Counted from the first letter of the stretch, positions 1 to 9,227 are shown. The stretch: 64,000 nt of DNA from JASLEW01 sp035544895 (GCA_035544895.1 DASZZM010000050.1:3281-67280); one strand, 5' to 3'. Notes: generated by a model from the sequence alone, not told the origin. Translations and numbers: made by a program.

Positions 1-1
1 C

Positions 2-1570
2 GTGTCGATGGGCAACAAGGCCGACGTCTCCGGCAACGACCTTCTCGAGCTCTGGGAGGACGATCCCCAGACCAGAGTGATCGCCATGTATCTCGAGTCT
101 TTCGGCAACCCGCGCCGCTTTACCGAGATCGCAAAGCGTGTGTCGCGCAAGAAGCCGATCCTGGTCGTGAAGTCCGGACGCACCGCGGAAGGCGCGCGCG
201 CGGTCTCGAGCCACACCGGCGCCATCGCCGGGACCGACTTGACGGTGTCCGCTTTTCTCGGCCAGTGCGGCGTGCTGCGGGCCAACACCATCGAGGAGCT
301 CTTCGACGTCGGCCGCGCCCTGGCGCGCGCCCCGCTGCCGGCCGGCGACCGGGTGGGAATCGTGACCAATGCCGGGGGACCGGCCATCATGGCGACCGAT
401 GCCTGCGTCAGCCTCGGGCTGCGGATGGCGCGGCTCGCCCCGGCGACCGTCGGCCGGCTGCGCTCGTTCCTGCCCGCCGAGGCGAGCCTGGGCAACCCAG
501 TGGACATGATCGCTTCCGCCGGCGCCGAGGCCTACGGCAGGACCCTCGCCGCGGTGCTCGACGACCCCGAGGTCGACATGGCGATGGTGATCAACGTCAC
601 GCCGCTGCTGGCCAGCCCGACCGATATCCTGCACGCGATCGCCGCCGCGGCGCGCGGCCGCGCCAAGCCGACTCTGGCGGTGATCATGGCGACCGAGGAG
701 TTTTACGACGCGGTCAAGACGGAGTGCGACCTGCCGCCCGTCTATCACTTTCCGGAATCGGCCGCCAACGCTCTTGCACAGCTCTCCCGTTACGCCGCAT
801 GGCGGCGCCAGCCGGCCGAGGTCCCGGTCCCTGAGCTCGCCTGTGACGACGACGCGGTGGCGGCCATCCTGGTGCGCGCCGGTGAGGGCCACCTCGGGCC
901 GGGCGAGGCCTTCCAGGTGCTCGAGCTCTACGGCATCCCGGTGGCGCGGTGGCGGCTGGCCGGCGACCGGGAAGAGGCCTTGGCGGCAGCGAGAGAGATC
1001 GGCTACCCGGTCGTCGTCAAGGCGGTCGCCCGCGATCTGGTGCACAAGACCGAGGCCGGGGCGGTGCGGCTCGACCTGCGCGATGCGGCGGAGGTCGCCG
1101 CTGCGCTCACCTCCATGCAGGAAGCCGTGGAGCGGGCGGGGCACCGCTCTGAGGGCTTCCTGGTGCAGGAGATGGGGCGGGGCGGTCACGAGGTGATCTT
1201 CGGACTCACCACCGACCCGCGCTTCGGGCCCCTGCTGATGTTCGGGCTCGGCGGCAAGTACGTGGAGGTTTTTCAGGACGTTCGCTTCGGGGTGCTGCCA
1301 CTGGCCGCGCACGAGGCCGGCGGCATGGTGCGCGGCATCCGCGGCTTCAAGCTGCTGAGCGGATTCCGCGGCGAGCCGGGAGCCGACCTCGACCTTCTCT
1401 CCGAGGTGTTGCTGCGCGTCGCACAGCTCGCCACACGCCACCCGGATATCGTCGAGCTCGACATCAACCCCTTCCTCGCCGCTCCCAGCCGGCAGGCGGC
1501 CAAGGCGCTGGATGTCCGGATCCGCGTCGGGAAATCGGCTGCGCCCAGCCTCATCTCATCGGCCCCATGA
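2..1570 (+). CDS. ADP-forming acyl-CoA synthetase, 3' portion (cut by window edge)
   Basis: This is the C-terminal 522 residues of an NDP-forming acyl-CoA synthetase, which makes acyl-CoA from acid, CoA and ATP (or ATP in reverse). The reading frame is open to the first base, so the true start and the CoA-binding N-terminus lie upstream of the window. The ligase region carries the conserved SHTGAIAGTD segment with the histidine expected to carry phosphate. The C-terminal third is a complete ATP-grasp domain, with VVVKAVARDLVHKTEAGAV, a QEM strand and ELDINP near the end. The protein is paralogous to the central part of the gene at 4735-7197 (shared ADVSGNDLL and FGNPRRF motifs), so a GNAT domain may also precede it. 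It is convergent with lutC, 37 bp away. The family is confident; the substrate is unknown. Confidence 0.85.
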   Translation: MSMGNKADVSGNDLLELWEDDPQTRVIAMYLESFGNPRRFTEIAKRVSRKKPILVVKSGRTAEGARAVSSHTGAIAGTDLTVSAFLGQCGVLRANTIEELFDVGRALARAPLPAGDRVGIVTNAGGPAIMATDACVSLGLRMARLAPATVGRLRSFLPAEASLGNPVDMIASAGAEAYGRTLAAVLDDPEVDMAMVINVTPLLASPTDILHAIAAAARGRAKPTLAVIMATEEFYDAVKTECDLPPVYHFPESAANALAQLSRYAAWRRQPAEVPVPELACDDDAVAAILVRAGEGHLGPGEAFQVLELYGIPVARWRLAGDREEALAAAREIGYPVVVKAVARDLVHKTEAGAVRLDLRDAAEVAAALTSMQEAVERAGHRSEGFLVQEMGRGGHEVIFGLTTDPRFGPLLMFGLGGKYVEVFQDVRFGVLPLAAHEAGGMVRGIRGFKLLSGFRGEPGADLDLLSEVLLRVAQLATRHPDIVELDINPFLAAPSRQAAKALDVRIRVGKSAAPSLISSAP

Positions 1571-1607
1571 ATAAGGCTCCGTTATCCGGGACGGGCGACG
1601 GCCGGAG

Positions 1608-2309
1608 TCAGGTCGGGGCTCCGGGGACGAGGATGACGACGAGACGCTTGGGGCCGTGGACGCCATAGGCGAGGGTCTGCTCGATGTCGGCGGTCTTGCT
1701 CGGGCCGGAGATGACCAGGGAGTTGGGGGGAATCGACCGGGACCAGCCGAGCTCGCGGATCGCGTGCCAGAACGTGTCCCAGATGCGGGCGGGGTCGAGG
1801 AGGACGAGGTGGATGGGAGGCACCAGGGAGAGGAGCCGCGGCTCGCGCGGCGACGGGCAGAGGATGAGGCCGCCGGTCTCGGCGATGCCGCCCAGGCAGG
1901 TGGTGATGCCGGCGTCGGCGCTCGCAAAGAGCGAGGCCTTGAGCTCTTCGACGGGCCGGTCGTAGAGGAGGAGCTCGGGGGCGCCGCCGTCCGCCCAGGC
2001 CGCGGCGAGCGGCGGGGCGAGCGGGCTGCCGGCGCCGGCCCAGAGTGTGCGCGCCCCGGCGGCGCGCAGAAAATCCCTGACCGCCGCCGGCCAGGTGGCG
2101 GCCGTCGCCTCGAGGAATTCGGCCTTGACCGCCTCCATGCACCGTCGCAAGCGGGCGATCCGCTCCACCGGCGGCCAGACCTTGGCGGCGAGGACTGCAG
2201 AATCGGCCGGCGGGGGAGGGGGCCCGGGCGGAGCGGCGCGCAGACGGCCGAGGATGCGCTCCCGCGACGCCGTCACGGGCACCTCGGACATCGGGTGTCC
2301 GTCAGGCAT
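1608..2309 (-). CDS. lutC: Lactate utilisation protein C (LUD domain)
   Basis: This 233-residue protein is the last gene of a lutABC cluster for cytoplasmic oxidation of L-lactate to pyruvate. It is a single LUD domain: an N-terminal helix with SRERILGRLR, then a core with the ITTCLGGIAETGG and LVISGPSKTADIEQTLAYGVHGP segments typical of LutC. I chose the ATG at 2309 because AAGGG lies 6 nt upstream and because it overlaps the lutB stop by 8 nt (ATGCCTGA), which suggests translational coupling. The same frame stays open further upstream, but that stretch lacks conserved character. LutC has no iron-sulfur cysteines, as expected. The identity is well supported by the neighbouring lutB and lutA. 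Confidence 0.9.
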   Translation of the reverse strand: MPDGHPMSEVPVTASRERILGRLRAAPPGPPPPPADSAVLAAKVWPPVERIARLRRCMEAVKAEFLEATAATWPAAVRDFLRAAGARTLWAGAGSPLAPPLAAAWADGGAPELLLYDRPVEELKASLFASADAGITTCLGGIAETGGLILCPSPREPRLLSLVPPIHLVLLDPARIWDTFWHAIRELGWSRSIPPNSLVISGPSKTADIEQTLAYGVHGPKRLVVILVPGAPT

Positions 2310-3738
2310 CGGGTATCCCTTGCTCGCGGGCGAGCTCATGCAGGGAGCGGGGCGCGGGTCGCGGCGCCGACCGCGCGCTCGTCCAATCTCGCAACGCGCC
2401 GAGGCGGGGCGGTGGGAGCCAGCGCAAGCGGGTCGCCAGCCGGCTGACCAGCCGATAGATGCGCGGCGAGGCAAAGATCCGCCGCCAGGCCGCCCAGGCG
2501 CGGTCCTCCCGCGGCACGCGCGCCTCGCCCGCCTGCAGCACCGGCGAGCCAGGGTCGGGGTGGGCGCTCTCGCGCCGCAGCCGGATCAGCAGCTCGGTGA
2601 TCGGGATCTCCACCGGACAGACCTCGGCGCAGGCGCCGCACAGGCTCGAGGCGTGCGGTAGGTCGCGCCGCGTCTTCACCCCCTCGGTCTGCGGGATGAG
2701 GATCTTGCCGATCGGCCCCGGATAGACGGCCTGGTAGGCGTGCCCGCCGACGCGGGTGTAGACCGGGCAGTGGTTCATGCAGGCGCCGCAGCGGATGCAG
2801 CGCAGCGTCGCCCGCAGCTCGGGGTCGGCGAAGATCCGCGAGCGGCCGTTGTCGAGGATGACCAGGTGGACCTCGCGCGGCCCGTCCAGCTCCCCCGGCC
2901 CGCGCGGGCCGCTGATCAGGTTGGTGTAGGTGGTGATCGTCTGGCCGGTGGCCGACCGGCAGAGCAGGGCGAGCAGCGGCGGCACGTCCTCGAGGCGCTC
3001 GACCACCTTCTCGAGTCCCATCAGCGCGATGTGGAGCGGCGGCACGTGGGTCGACATGCGTCCGTTGCCCTCGTTTTCGATCAGCACCAGGGTGCCGGTC
3101 TCGGCGACCGCGAAGTTGACGCCCGACAGCCCGGCGTCGGCCTCCTCGAACTTGCGGCGCAGGACGCGCCGCGCCATCGCGGTCAGCTCGTCGACGTCCT
3201 CGGTGTAGCGCGCGCCGCGGATCTTCTCGCCGAAGAGGCGGGCGATCTGCCGGCCGTTCTTGTGGATGCACGGCATGATGATGTGCGACGGGGCCTCGCC
3301 GTCGAGCTGCACGACGTACTCGCCCAGGTCGGACTCGAGCGCCTCGACGCCGTGCTCGCCGAGGAAGTCGTTGAGGTGCATCTCTTCGGAGACCATCGAC
3401 TTGCCCTTGACCACCCGGGTGGCGCCGCGCGCCCGCAAGATGGCGAGGACGGTGGCGTTGGCCTGTTCCACGGTCTCGGCCCAGTGGACCTGGATCCCGT
3501 TGGCGCGGCAGCGCTCCTCGAGGCGCTCGAGCAGCGCGGGCAGGCCGGCGAGGGTGCGGGCGCGGATGGCGGCGCCCAGGGCGCGCAGGGCCCTCCACTC
3601 GGCAGGATCGGCGAAGAGCGCGGCGCGCTTCGCCATCAAGCCGTCCATGGCGCGGCAGAAATTGGCGCGGATCTGGGGGTCGGCGAGCGCGGCCGCCGAG
3701 CTGCGGCGAAAGTCGGGGGACCCGGCCGGAGTCGTCAT
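2302..3738 (-). CDS. lutB: Lactate utilisation iron-sulfur protein B
   Basis: This 478-residue LutB homologue is the electron-transfer subunit of the L-lactate oxidation complex. The N-terminal two thirds is a LUD domain (GKSMVSEEMHLN near 112-123; NFAVAETGTLVLIENEGNGR near 208-227). A ferredoxin-like module follows, with one cluster motif at C314/C317/C320/C324 (CIRCGACMNHC) and a second at C367/C370/C374 (CGACAEVCP). The length is close to that of known LutB proteins. It starts with ATG at 3738, lies 61 bp downstream of lutA and overlaps lutC. The last 80 residues are Arg/Pro-rich and poorly conserved. The assignment is confident. Confidence 0.93.
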   Translation of the reverse strand: MTTPAGSPDFRRSSAAALADPQIRANFCRAMDGLMAKRAALFADPAEWRALRALGAAIRARTLAGLPALLERLEERCRANGIQVHWAETVEQANATVLAILRARGATRVVKGKSMVSEEMHLNDFLGEHGVEALESDLGEYVVQLDGEAPSHIIMPCIHKNGRQIARLFGEKIRGARYTEDVDELTAMARRVLRRKFEEADAGLSGVNFAVAETGTLVLIENEGNGRMSTHVPPLHIALMGLEKVVERLEDVPPLLALLCRSATGQTITTYTNLISGPRGPGELDGPREVHLVILDNGRSRIFADPELRATLRCIRCGACMNHCPVYTRVGGHAYQAVYPGPIGKILIPQTEGVKTRRDLPHASSLCGACAEVCPVEIPITELLIRLRRESAHPDPGSPVLQAGEARVPREDRAWAAWRRIFASPRIYRLVSRLATRLRWLPPPRLGALRDWTSARSAPRPAPRSLHELAREQGIPDA

Positions 3739-3799
3739 CGCTGCTCGCGCGCCCCTTGCCGATAGGGCGCCGGCTGGCGGCCAGGCTTCCAGCGCCGGC

Positions 3800-4534
3800 T
3801 CATTCGCCTCGCGTCCTCTCCCACAGGAACTCGGCGATGTGCCGCGCGCGTACGCCGCTGCCGATCCTCTCCAGCCTGCCGCCGATGTTGAGAAGGCAGC
3901 CGCAGTCGGCGGCCAGCAGCTCGCTGGCGCCGGTCGCGGCGACGTCGGCGGCCTTGTCCTCTACCATCGCCGCCGAGACCTCCGGGAAACGGACCGCGAA
4001 GGTGCCGCCGAAGCCGCAGCACTCCCGCTCCCGCGCCAGGGCGGCGAGCTCGACGTTGGCAAGCTGGCCGAGCAGGGCTTTGGGCTGCTCGCGGACACCG
4101 AGCTCGCGCAGGGCGTGGCAGGAGGCGTGCCAGGCGATGCGTACCGGCCGTCCGCGGTCTTCGAGCTTCACGCCGAGCACGCCCACCAGGAACTCGGTCA
4201 GCTCGTAGACCCGGGCGGCGAGCGCCTCGACCTCGGGCAGGTCGGTCTCGCCGGCGAAGAGCCGGGGGTAGTGGCACCGCATCATCGCGGCGCAGGAGCC
4301 GGAGGGGACGACAACCGGCCAGGGCTCGCGGAAGAGGGCTACCTGGGTGCGGGCGACGGCACGGGCCTCGGCCGCGTAGCCGCAGTTGAAGGCCGGCTGG
4401 CCGCAACAGGTCTGGGCCTGCGGGAAGACCACCTCGAGACCCTCGCGCTGCAGCAGCTCGATGCCGGCCATCCCCGCCTCGGGATAGAAGAGGTCGACGA
4501 GGCAGGTGCCGTAGTAGTAAACGGCGTTTCTCAC
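3800..4534 (-). CDS. lutA: Lactate utilisation protein A (CCG-domain)
   Basis: This is a 244-residue LutA homologue with two cysteine-rich CCG domains, of the kind found in heterodisulfide reductase subunit B and GlpC/LutA. The motifs are CQTCCGQPAFNCGY in the first half and RECCGFGGTFAVRFPEVS near 190-208; the cysteines bind a non-canonical Fe-S cluster. It is the first gene of the lutABC operon, which lets cells use lactate as carbon source without a flavin lactate dehydrogenase. The start is GTG at 4534 (RNAVYYYGTCL). No Shine-Dalgarno sequence is visible, but a -10-like TAGACT ends 6 nt before the GTG, so the mRNA may be leaderless. Confidence 0.9.
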   Translation of the reverse strand: MRNAVYYYGTCLVDLFYPEAGMAGIELLQREGLEVVFPQAQTCCGQPAFNCGYAAEARAVARTQVALFREPWPVVVPSGSCAAMMRCHYPRLFAGETDLPEVEALAARVYELTEFLVGVLGVKLEDRGRPVRIAWHASCHALRELGVREQPKALLGQLANVELAALARERECCGFGGTFAVRFPEVSAAMVEDKAADVAATGASELLAADCGCLLNIGGRLERIGSGVRARHIAEFLWERTRGE

Positions 4535-4540
4535 CAGTCG

Positions 4541-4546
4541 AGTCTA
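4541..4546 (-). promoter_or_regulatory. -10-like element of lutA (predicted leaderless start)
   Basis: On the minus strand TAGACT lies 6 nt upstream of the lutA GTG. This places a predicted transcription start at or next to the first codon, and no ribosome-binding site is present. No good -35 hexamer is visible. The call is by analogy with similar spacing before four other genes in this window. Confidence 0.35.
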
Positions 4547-4567
4547 ATCCCCGCCCCGCCCGCCGGC

Positions 4568-4720
4568 CTAGTCCTGCAAATAGTCGCGCGGGTGCAGCAC
4601 CAGGACTCCTCTGATCCGCTTCCCGAGAAAAAGGCCGAAGTCTCTCCGGTCGAGGGTGAGGAGGTGAGTCGCTCGGGCGGCCCCGGAAGGGGTCCCGCAA
4701 CGGTGCTGGGCATGAACGCA
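4568..4720 (-). pseudogene. C-terminal remnant of a PIN-domain toxin
   Basis: Only about 50 recognisable residues remain before the stop at 4568. The HLLTLDRRDFG segment followed by KRIRGVLVLHPRDY resembles the end of VapC-type PIN nucleases, where an Asp in a TLDRRDF motif belongs to the acidic active site. Upstream in the same frame the sequence runs into the 3' end of the neighbouring gene without further PIN motifs, so the N-terminal part and any antitoxin are missing. I read it as the decayed tail of a toxin gene. The fragment is short and the call is tentative. Confidence 0.4.
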
Positions 4721-4734
4721 ACGACCTAGTAGTG

Positions 4735-7197
4735 TCACGAGCGCGCGCCGGAGCGCGCCGTGCACAGCCCCAGGCGCGTACCGGCGCCGAGGACCGCGCC
4801 CGCGGCGCCGGGGTCCTGATGCGCGCATCGGATCTCGGCCGTCATGCCGCACAGCCACGGCAGCTCCTCGAGCATCTGGGACACCCGCCCAAGGAGCTCC
4901 TCGATGCCGCGGTCCGCCGGCAAGCCCGCCGCCTCCACCACCGCGCGAACGTCGCGATCGGTCAGCGGCGTGATGCGGGTGAGCGGCGGCCTGCCGTCCC
5001 GCAGGACGTGGAGCAGCGGACCGAAGCTCGGATCCGAGCGCACCTCGATCGTCGTTCCCAGGGCATCGATCGGCGCCGCCGACCTGTTCACCGCGTCGGC
5101 CGCCGCGCGGATCCCGAAGCAGCGGAGGATGCTCCGGGCGCGCTCGCCCTCGAGCCATACCGTCTCGTCGCCATCGCCGGCGGCGGCGTCCAGGACGGCT
5201 GCGACCTCTCGCCGCGCCGCGTCCGCGTCCACGTCCTCGTACCAGGCCAGGCGCCCGGCCGGCTGCCGGCGAAAGGCGGCGTACTGCACCGCGAGTGACA
5301 GCGCCATCGCCGCCGACTCGGGAAAGCGGTAGGACGGGAACACGCGGCCGGCGGCGACCCCGCGGCGGTTTCTGCCGGAGCCGAACCGCAGGGCCCCGGC
5401 CGCGCCCATCAGGCAGAGTAGAACGGGCTTGGCCGCGCCGCTCCGCCGCTCGCCGCGGAGCACGCCGCGGCGGATGGCGCGCCCCACCACACGGGGGTCG
5501 CAGCCGCCGACACAGGCAAAGATGACGATCAGAGCGTCCACCTCCGAGTGTTCGATCGCCCGCTGAACGGCGATCTCATAAGCCCTGACCGGAGCGAGCA
5601 TCCCCAGGTCGACCATCTGCGGCGCCCCGACCACCAGCCCGCGGGCTTCACAGGCGTCGGCGCAGATCGTCAGCACGCCTCCCGAGTTGCTGATGATTGC
5701 CGTCCGGCCGCCTCCCGGCAGCGGCTGGTTGGCGAGCAACGCGGCGGCGTCGAACATCTGTTCGAGCGTGTCGGCGCGGATCACGCCCGCCTGGCGGAAG
5801 AGCGTCTCGACGCTGGCCTCGCTCTGCGCGGTGGCGCCGATGTGCGCGCGCGCCACGTCGCGCCCTGCCTGGCTGCGCGCGCTCTTGACGCAGACGATCG
5901 GCTTGCGGCCGGAGAGGCGCCGCGCGATGCGCGCGAAGCGGCGCGGGTTTCCGAACGTCTCGAGGTAGAGCAGGGCCACGTCGGTGTCGGCGTCCTCCTC
6001 CCAGAACCGCAGCAGGTCGTTGCCGGAGACGTCGGCGCGATTGCCCGCCGAGACGAAGCTGGAAAAGCCCAGCCCGCGCTCCGCGGCGTACTCCAGGATC
6101 ACCAGTCCCAGGGCCGCCGAATGGGAGTAGAAACCGAGGCGGCCCCGCGGCGCCATGGCCGGCGCCAGGCTGGCGTTCAAGCTGACGTCCGGGTGGGTGT
6201 TCATGAGACCCAGGCAGTTGGGTCCGATGAGGCGCGCGCCATGGGAGCGCACCATCTCGACCAGCGCCGCCTGGCGCGCGGTGCCTTCACCGCCGCTCTC
6301 AGCGAAGCCGGAGGTGATCACCAGGAGCCCCTTCGCGCCGGCGTGCAGCGCGTCCGTGGCCACCTCGAGCACGGCGTCCGCAGGCACGGCGATCGCCACC
6401 AGCTCCGCGGGCTCGGGCAGGTCGTGCACCGAGGCATAGGCGCGCACACCCTGGACCGAGCTCGCCCGGCGGTTCACCGGATAGGCCGTGCCGCGGAAGT
6501 TGCCGCGCAGCATCGCGCTGAAGATCATGCTGCCGGCGGCGGCCGGGTCCCGCGAGGCGCCCACCACCGCCACGGTGCGCGGACGGAGCAGCGGCACAAG
6601 CGAGTTGGCGGTGGCGATGCGGTCGCGCAGCTCCGCGTGCTCGCGCACCGCGGCCAGGCCATCCACCGGGAAGTGCACGTGGACGCAACCGCCGCCCAGC
6701 GCCGCCTGGTGAATCTCGAAGCCGAAATCGCGGAACACGCCGAGCATTGCCCGGTTGTCGGCGAAGACCTCGGCCTCGAAGCCCGTGAAGCCGCTCGCGG
6801 CGGCAATGCCGGCCAGCCGCTCCAGCAGCAGCGTGCTGATGCCGCGCCCCTGAAAGTCGTCGCGTACCAGGAAGGCAACCTCGGCGCTGCCGCCGAGGCG
6901 CATCGAGATGTAGTTGCCGGCGGCGACGACCTGGGAGTCCGGCTCCTGGCCGACGATGGCCAGCAGGCAGAGACGCTTGCGCGGCTCGGCGGCGCAGGTC
7001 GCCTCGATGGTGGCGCGCGAGACGTGCGCCACGGCGCCCATGAAGCGGCTGTGCAGGCTCTCGCGCGACACGCCCTCCATGAAGGCCGCGACCGCCGGAA
7101 CGTCCGCCGCGGTGGCCGTCCGCAGCAGGACGGTCTCGCCGTCGCGCAACAGCACGTACTCGCTGAAGCGCTCGCCGTCGGGAAGGATCTGAAACAT
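4735..7197 (-). CDS. GNAT acetyltransferase fused to degenerate ADP-forming CoA ligase (Pat-like)
   Basis: This 820-residue fusion has a GNAT domain at about 20-175 (motif A in VRDDFQGRGISTLLL), then a CoA-binding Rossmann domain (TVAVVGASRDP, GPNCLGLMN), then a succinyl-CoA-ligase-like region (SHSAALG, ADVSGNDLL, AHIGATAQ). The final ATP-grasp part is much shortened: the lysine-bearing strand seen in the paralogue at 2-1570 cannot be found, and only about 100 residues around RSDPSFGPLLHVL remain. GNAT/ligase-like fusions with inactive ligase parts include the PatZ/Pat protein lysine acetyltransferases that switch off acyl-CoA synthetases. An AMP-forming synthetase, the classic Pat substrate, lies 91 bp upstream on the same strand. 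I infer a Pat-like regulator. The ATG at 7197 has no clear ribosome-binding site. Confidence 0.75.
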   Translation of the reverse strand: MFQILPDGERFSEYVLLRDGETVLLRTATAADVPAVAAFMEGVSRESLHSRFMGAVAHVSRATIEATCAAEPRKRLCLLAIVGQEPDSQVVAAGNYISMRLGGSAEVAFLVRDDFQGRGISTLLLERLAGIAAASGFTGFEAEVFADNRAMLGVFRDFGFEIHQAALGGGCVHVHFPVDGLAAVREHAELRDRIATANSLVPLLRPRTVAVVGASRDPAAAGSMIFSAMLRGNFRGTAYPVNRRASSVQGVRAYASVHDLPEPAELVAIAVPADAVLEVATDALHAGAKGLLVITSGFAESGGEGTARQAALVEMVRSHGARLIGPNCLGLMNTHPDVSLNASLAPAMAPRGRLGFYSHSAALGLVILEYAAERGLGFSSFVSAGNRADVSGNDLLRFWEEDADTDVALLYLETFGNPRRFARIARRLSGRKPIVCVKSARSQAGRDVARAHIGATAQSEASVETLFRQAGVIRADTLEQMFDAAALLANQPLPGGGRTAIISNSGGVLTICADACEARGLVVGAPQMVDLGMLAPVRAYEIAVQRAIEHSEVDALIVIFACVGGCDPRVVGRAIRRGVLRGERRSGAAKPVLLCLMGAAGALRFGSGRNRRGVAAGRVFPSYRFPESAAMALSLAVQYAAFRRQPAGRLAWYEDVDADAARREVAAVLDAAAGDGDETVWLEGERARSILRCFGIRAAADAVNRSAAPIDALGTTIEVRSDPSFGPLLHVLRDGRPPLTRITPLTDRDVRAVVEAAGLPADRGIEELLGRVSQMLEELPWLCGMTAEIRCAHQDPGAAGAVLGAGTRLGLCTARSGARS

Positions 7198-7219
7198 GGG
7201 ACTTGGTTGGCGCCCCGAG

Positions 7220-7249
7220 AATGTAGCGCTTCCAGCGCCCGCCAGGCAA
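7220..7249 (-). promoter_or_regulatory. Promoter of the Pat-like gene (duplicated element, copy 1)
   Basis: On the minus strand -35 TTGCCT and -10 TACATT are separated by 18 bp, 23 bp upstream of the ATG at 7197. The surrounding 35 bp (7219-7253) match 31 of 35 positions of the element upstream of prpE at 9227-9261. The shared core includes GGAAGCGCTACATTC, with an AGCGCT palindrome touching the -10. Confidence 0.6.
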
Positions 7250-7288
7250 ACCCCCGGCGGGCGGGGACCTTGAGGACCCGGGGGCTGC

Positions 7289-9181
7289 TTACTTCGGCGC
7301 GCAGCTCCGCAGGGCGCTGGCGATCTCGGGCAGGATCTCGGGATCGTCGATGGTGGCCGGCACCCGGTACTCCTCCCCGTCGGCGATCTTCTTCATCGTG
7401 CCGCGGAGGATCTTGCCCGACCGGGTCTTGGGCAGCCGCTTGACGACCATCGCTACCTTGAACGAGGCCACTGGCCCGATACGCTCGCGCACGCGGTGCA
7501 CCAACTCGGCGACGATGGCCGCGTCCGGCCGAGCGACCCCGGCCTTGAGCACCACGAAGCCGACCGGGACCTCGCCCTTGAGCGGGTCGGCGACCCCGAT
7601 CACCGCGCATTCCGCGACGTCGGGGTGGGAGGCCAGCACCTCCTCCACGCCCCCGGTGGAGAGGCGGTGGCCGGCGACGTTGATGATGTCGTCGGTGCGG
7701 CTCATCACGAACAGGTAGCCGTCCTCGTCCTGGTAGCCGGCGTCGGCGGTCTTGTAGTAGCCGGGGAACTGGGCCAGGTACGACTTCACGAAACCGTCGT
7801 CGTTGTTCCACAGCGTGGGCAGGCAGCCCGGCGGTAGGGGCAGCTTCACCACGATGTTGCCGATCTCCCCCGGCTTGGCCGGCCGGCAATGCTCGTCCAC
7901 TACCCGCACGTCGAAGCCGGGAACCGCCTTGGTAGGCGATCCGTACTTGACGGGCAGCATGCCGAGGCCCACGCAGTTCGCGCCGATCGCCCATCCGGTC
8001 TCGGTCTGCCACCAGTGGTCGAGCGCCGGCCGGTGAAGGTGCTCCTCGGCCCAATGCAAAGTATCGGGATCGGCGCGCTCCCCGGCCAGAAACAGCATGC
8101 GGAAGCGGCTCAGATCGTACTTGCCGATGTGCTCGCCCTTGGGGTCTTCCTTCTTGATGGCGCGGAACGCGGTGGGCGCGGTGAACAACGCGGCCACGCC
8201 ATGCTGGCTGATCACGCGCCAGAAGGCGCCGGGGTCGGGGGTGCCGACCGGCTTGCCCTCGTACAGGATGGTGGTGCAGCCGTGCAACAGCGGGGCGTAG
8301 ACGATGTAGGAATGCCCGACGACCCACCCCACGTCGGAAGCCGCCCAGTAGACCTCGCCGGGCTCGACTCCGTAGACGTTGCTCATCGACCACTTGAGGG
8401 CCACCATGTGGCCGCCGTTGTCGCGCACCACGCCTTTGGGGATGCCGGTCGTGCCCGAGGTGTAGAGGATGTAGAGCGGATCGGTGGCGGCCACCGGCAC
8501 CCAGTCCGCCGGCTGCGCCGCGTCCATCGCGCGGTGCCAATCGAGGTCGCGGCCGGCGACCAGGGTGGCCTCCTGCATCGGCCGTTGCAGGATGAGGCAG
8601 TGCTCCGGCTTGCTCTTGGCGAGCCGGATTGCCTCGTCGAGCAGCGCTTTGTACGCCACCACCCGGCCAGGCTCGAGGCCGCACGATGCCGAGATGACCA
8701 GCTTGGGCTGCGCGTCGTCGATCCGCGTCGCCAGCTCGGGCGACGCGAAACCGCCGAAGACCACAGAATGGATGGCGCCGATACGCGCGCAGGCGAGCAT
8801 CGAGACCACGGTCTCGGGCACCATGGGCATGTAGATGATGACGCGGTCGCCCTTGCCGATGCCCAGCCCGCGCAGGGCGCCCGCGCAACGCGCCGCCGCG
8901 TCGCGCAGCTCGGCGAAGGTGAAGGTCGCGAGCGCGCCGGCCAGGGGCGAATCGTAGATCAGCGCCGCCTGCGCGCCGCGCCCCTCCTCGACGTGGCGGT
9001 CGAGCGCGTTGTAGCAAGTGTTGGTCTCGGCGCCGGCAAACCAGCGGTAGAACGGCGCGCGGCTGGCGTCGAGCACCCGCGACCACGGCCTGGTCCAGTG
9101 AACCGCCCGGGCTGCCTCGCCCCAGAACCCCTCCGGATCCTGCAGCGAGCGCCTGTAGGCTTCGTCGTAGCGAGTGGGCAT
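7289..9181 (-). CDS. prpE: Propionyl-CoA synthetase (AMP-forming)
   Basis: This is a 630-residue member of the acetyl/propionyl-CoA synthetase family, which converts a short acid, ATP and CoA to acyl-CoA, AMP and PPi. The N-terminus (YDEAYRRSLQDPEGFWGEAA; FYRWFAGAETNTCYNALDRH) is of the PrpE/ACSS3 type rather than Acs. The adenylation motifs are YILYTSGTTGIPKG, WWQTETGW and YKTADAG. The C-terminal motif LPKTRSGKILRGTM contains the lysine that Pat enzymes acylate. The ATG at 9181 was chosen because a GGGGGGAA stretch precedes it and conserved sequence begins there. It is followed by the acetyltransferase-like gene, and both have the same promoter element. The substrate could also be acetate. 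Confidence 0.9.
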   Translation of the reverse strand: MPTRYDEAYRRSLQDPEGFWGEAARAVHWTRPWSRVLDASRAPFYRWFAGAETNTCYNALDRHVEEGRGAQAALIYDSPLAGALATFTFAELRDAAARCAGALRGLGIGKGDRVIIYMPMVPETVVSMLACARIGAIHSVVFGGFASPELATRIDDAQPKLVISASCGLEPGRVVAYKALLDEAIRLAKSKPEHCLILQRPMQEATLVAGRDLDWHRAMDAAQPADWVPVAATDPLYILYTSGTTGIPKGVVRDNGGHMVALKWSMSNVYGVEPGEVYWAASDVGWVVGHSYIVYAPLLHGCTTILYEGKPVGTPDPGAFWRVISQHGVAALFTAPTAFRAIKKEDPKGEHIGKYDLSRFRMLFLAGERADPDTLHWAEEHLHRPALDHWWQTETGWAIGANCVGLGMLPVKYGSPTKAVPGFDVRVVDEHCRPAKPGEIGNIVVKLPLPPGCLPTLWNNDDGFVKSYLAQFPGYYKTADAGYQDEDGYLFVMSRTDDIINVAGHRLSTGGVEEVLASHPDVAECAVIGVADPLKGEVPVGFVVLKAGVARPDAAIVAELVHRVRERIGPVASFKVAMVVKRLPKTRSGKILRGTMKKIADGEEYRVPATIDDPEILPEIASALRSCAPK

Positions 9182-9227
9182 GACGTTCCCCCCAGGGCAG
9201 GAGCTTGTCGCGGCCGTTGTCCGGCCG

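Noticed and set aside
1656..2447. Long open frame on the plus strand opposite lutC
   Set aside because: High GC makes antisense frames long by chance; the product has no motif and lutC on the other strand is clear. The same reasoning removes many other antisense frames, for example over guaA, the VPS10-like genes and the aspartokinase.
4725..4740. Similarity of CCTAGTAGTGTCAC to CCTAGTACTACTGTGTCATA at 63751, suggesting shared IS ends
   Set aside because: The match is short and gapped, and no transposase is beside either site.
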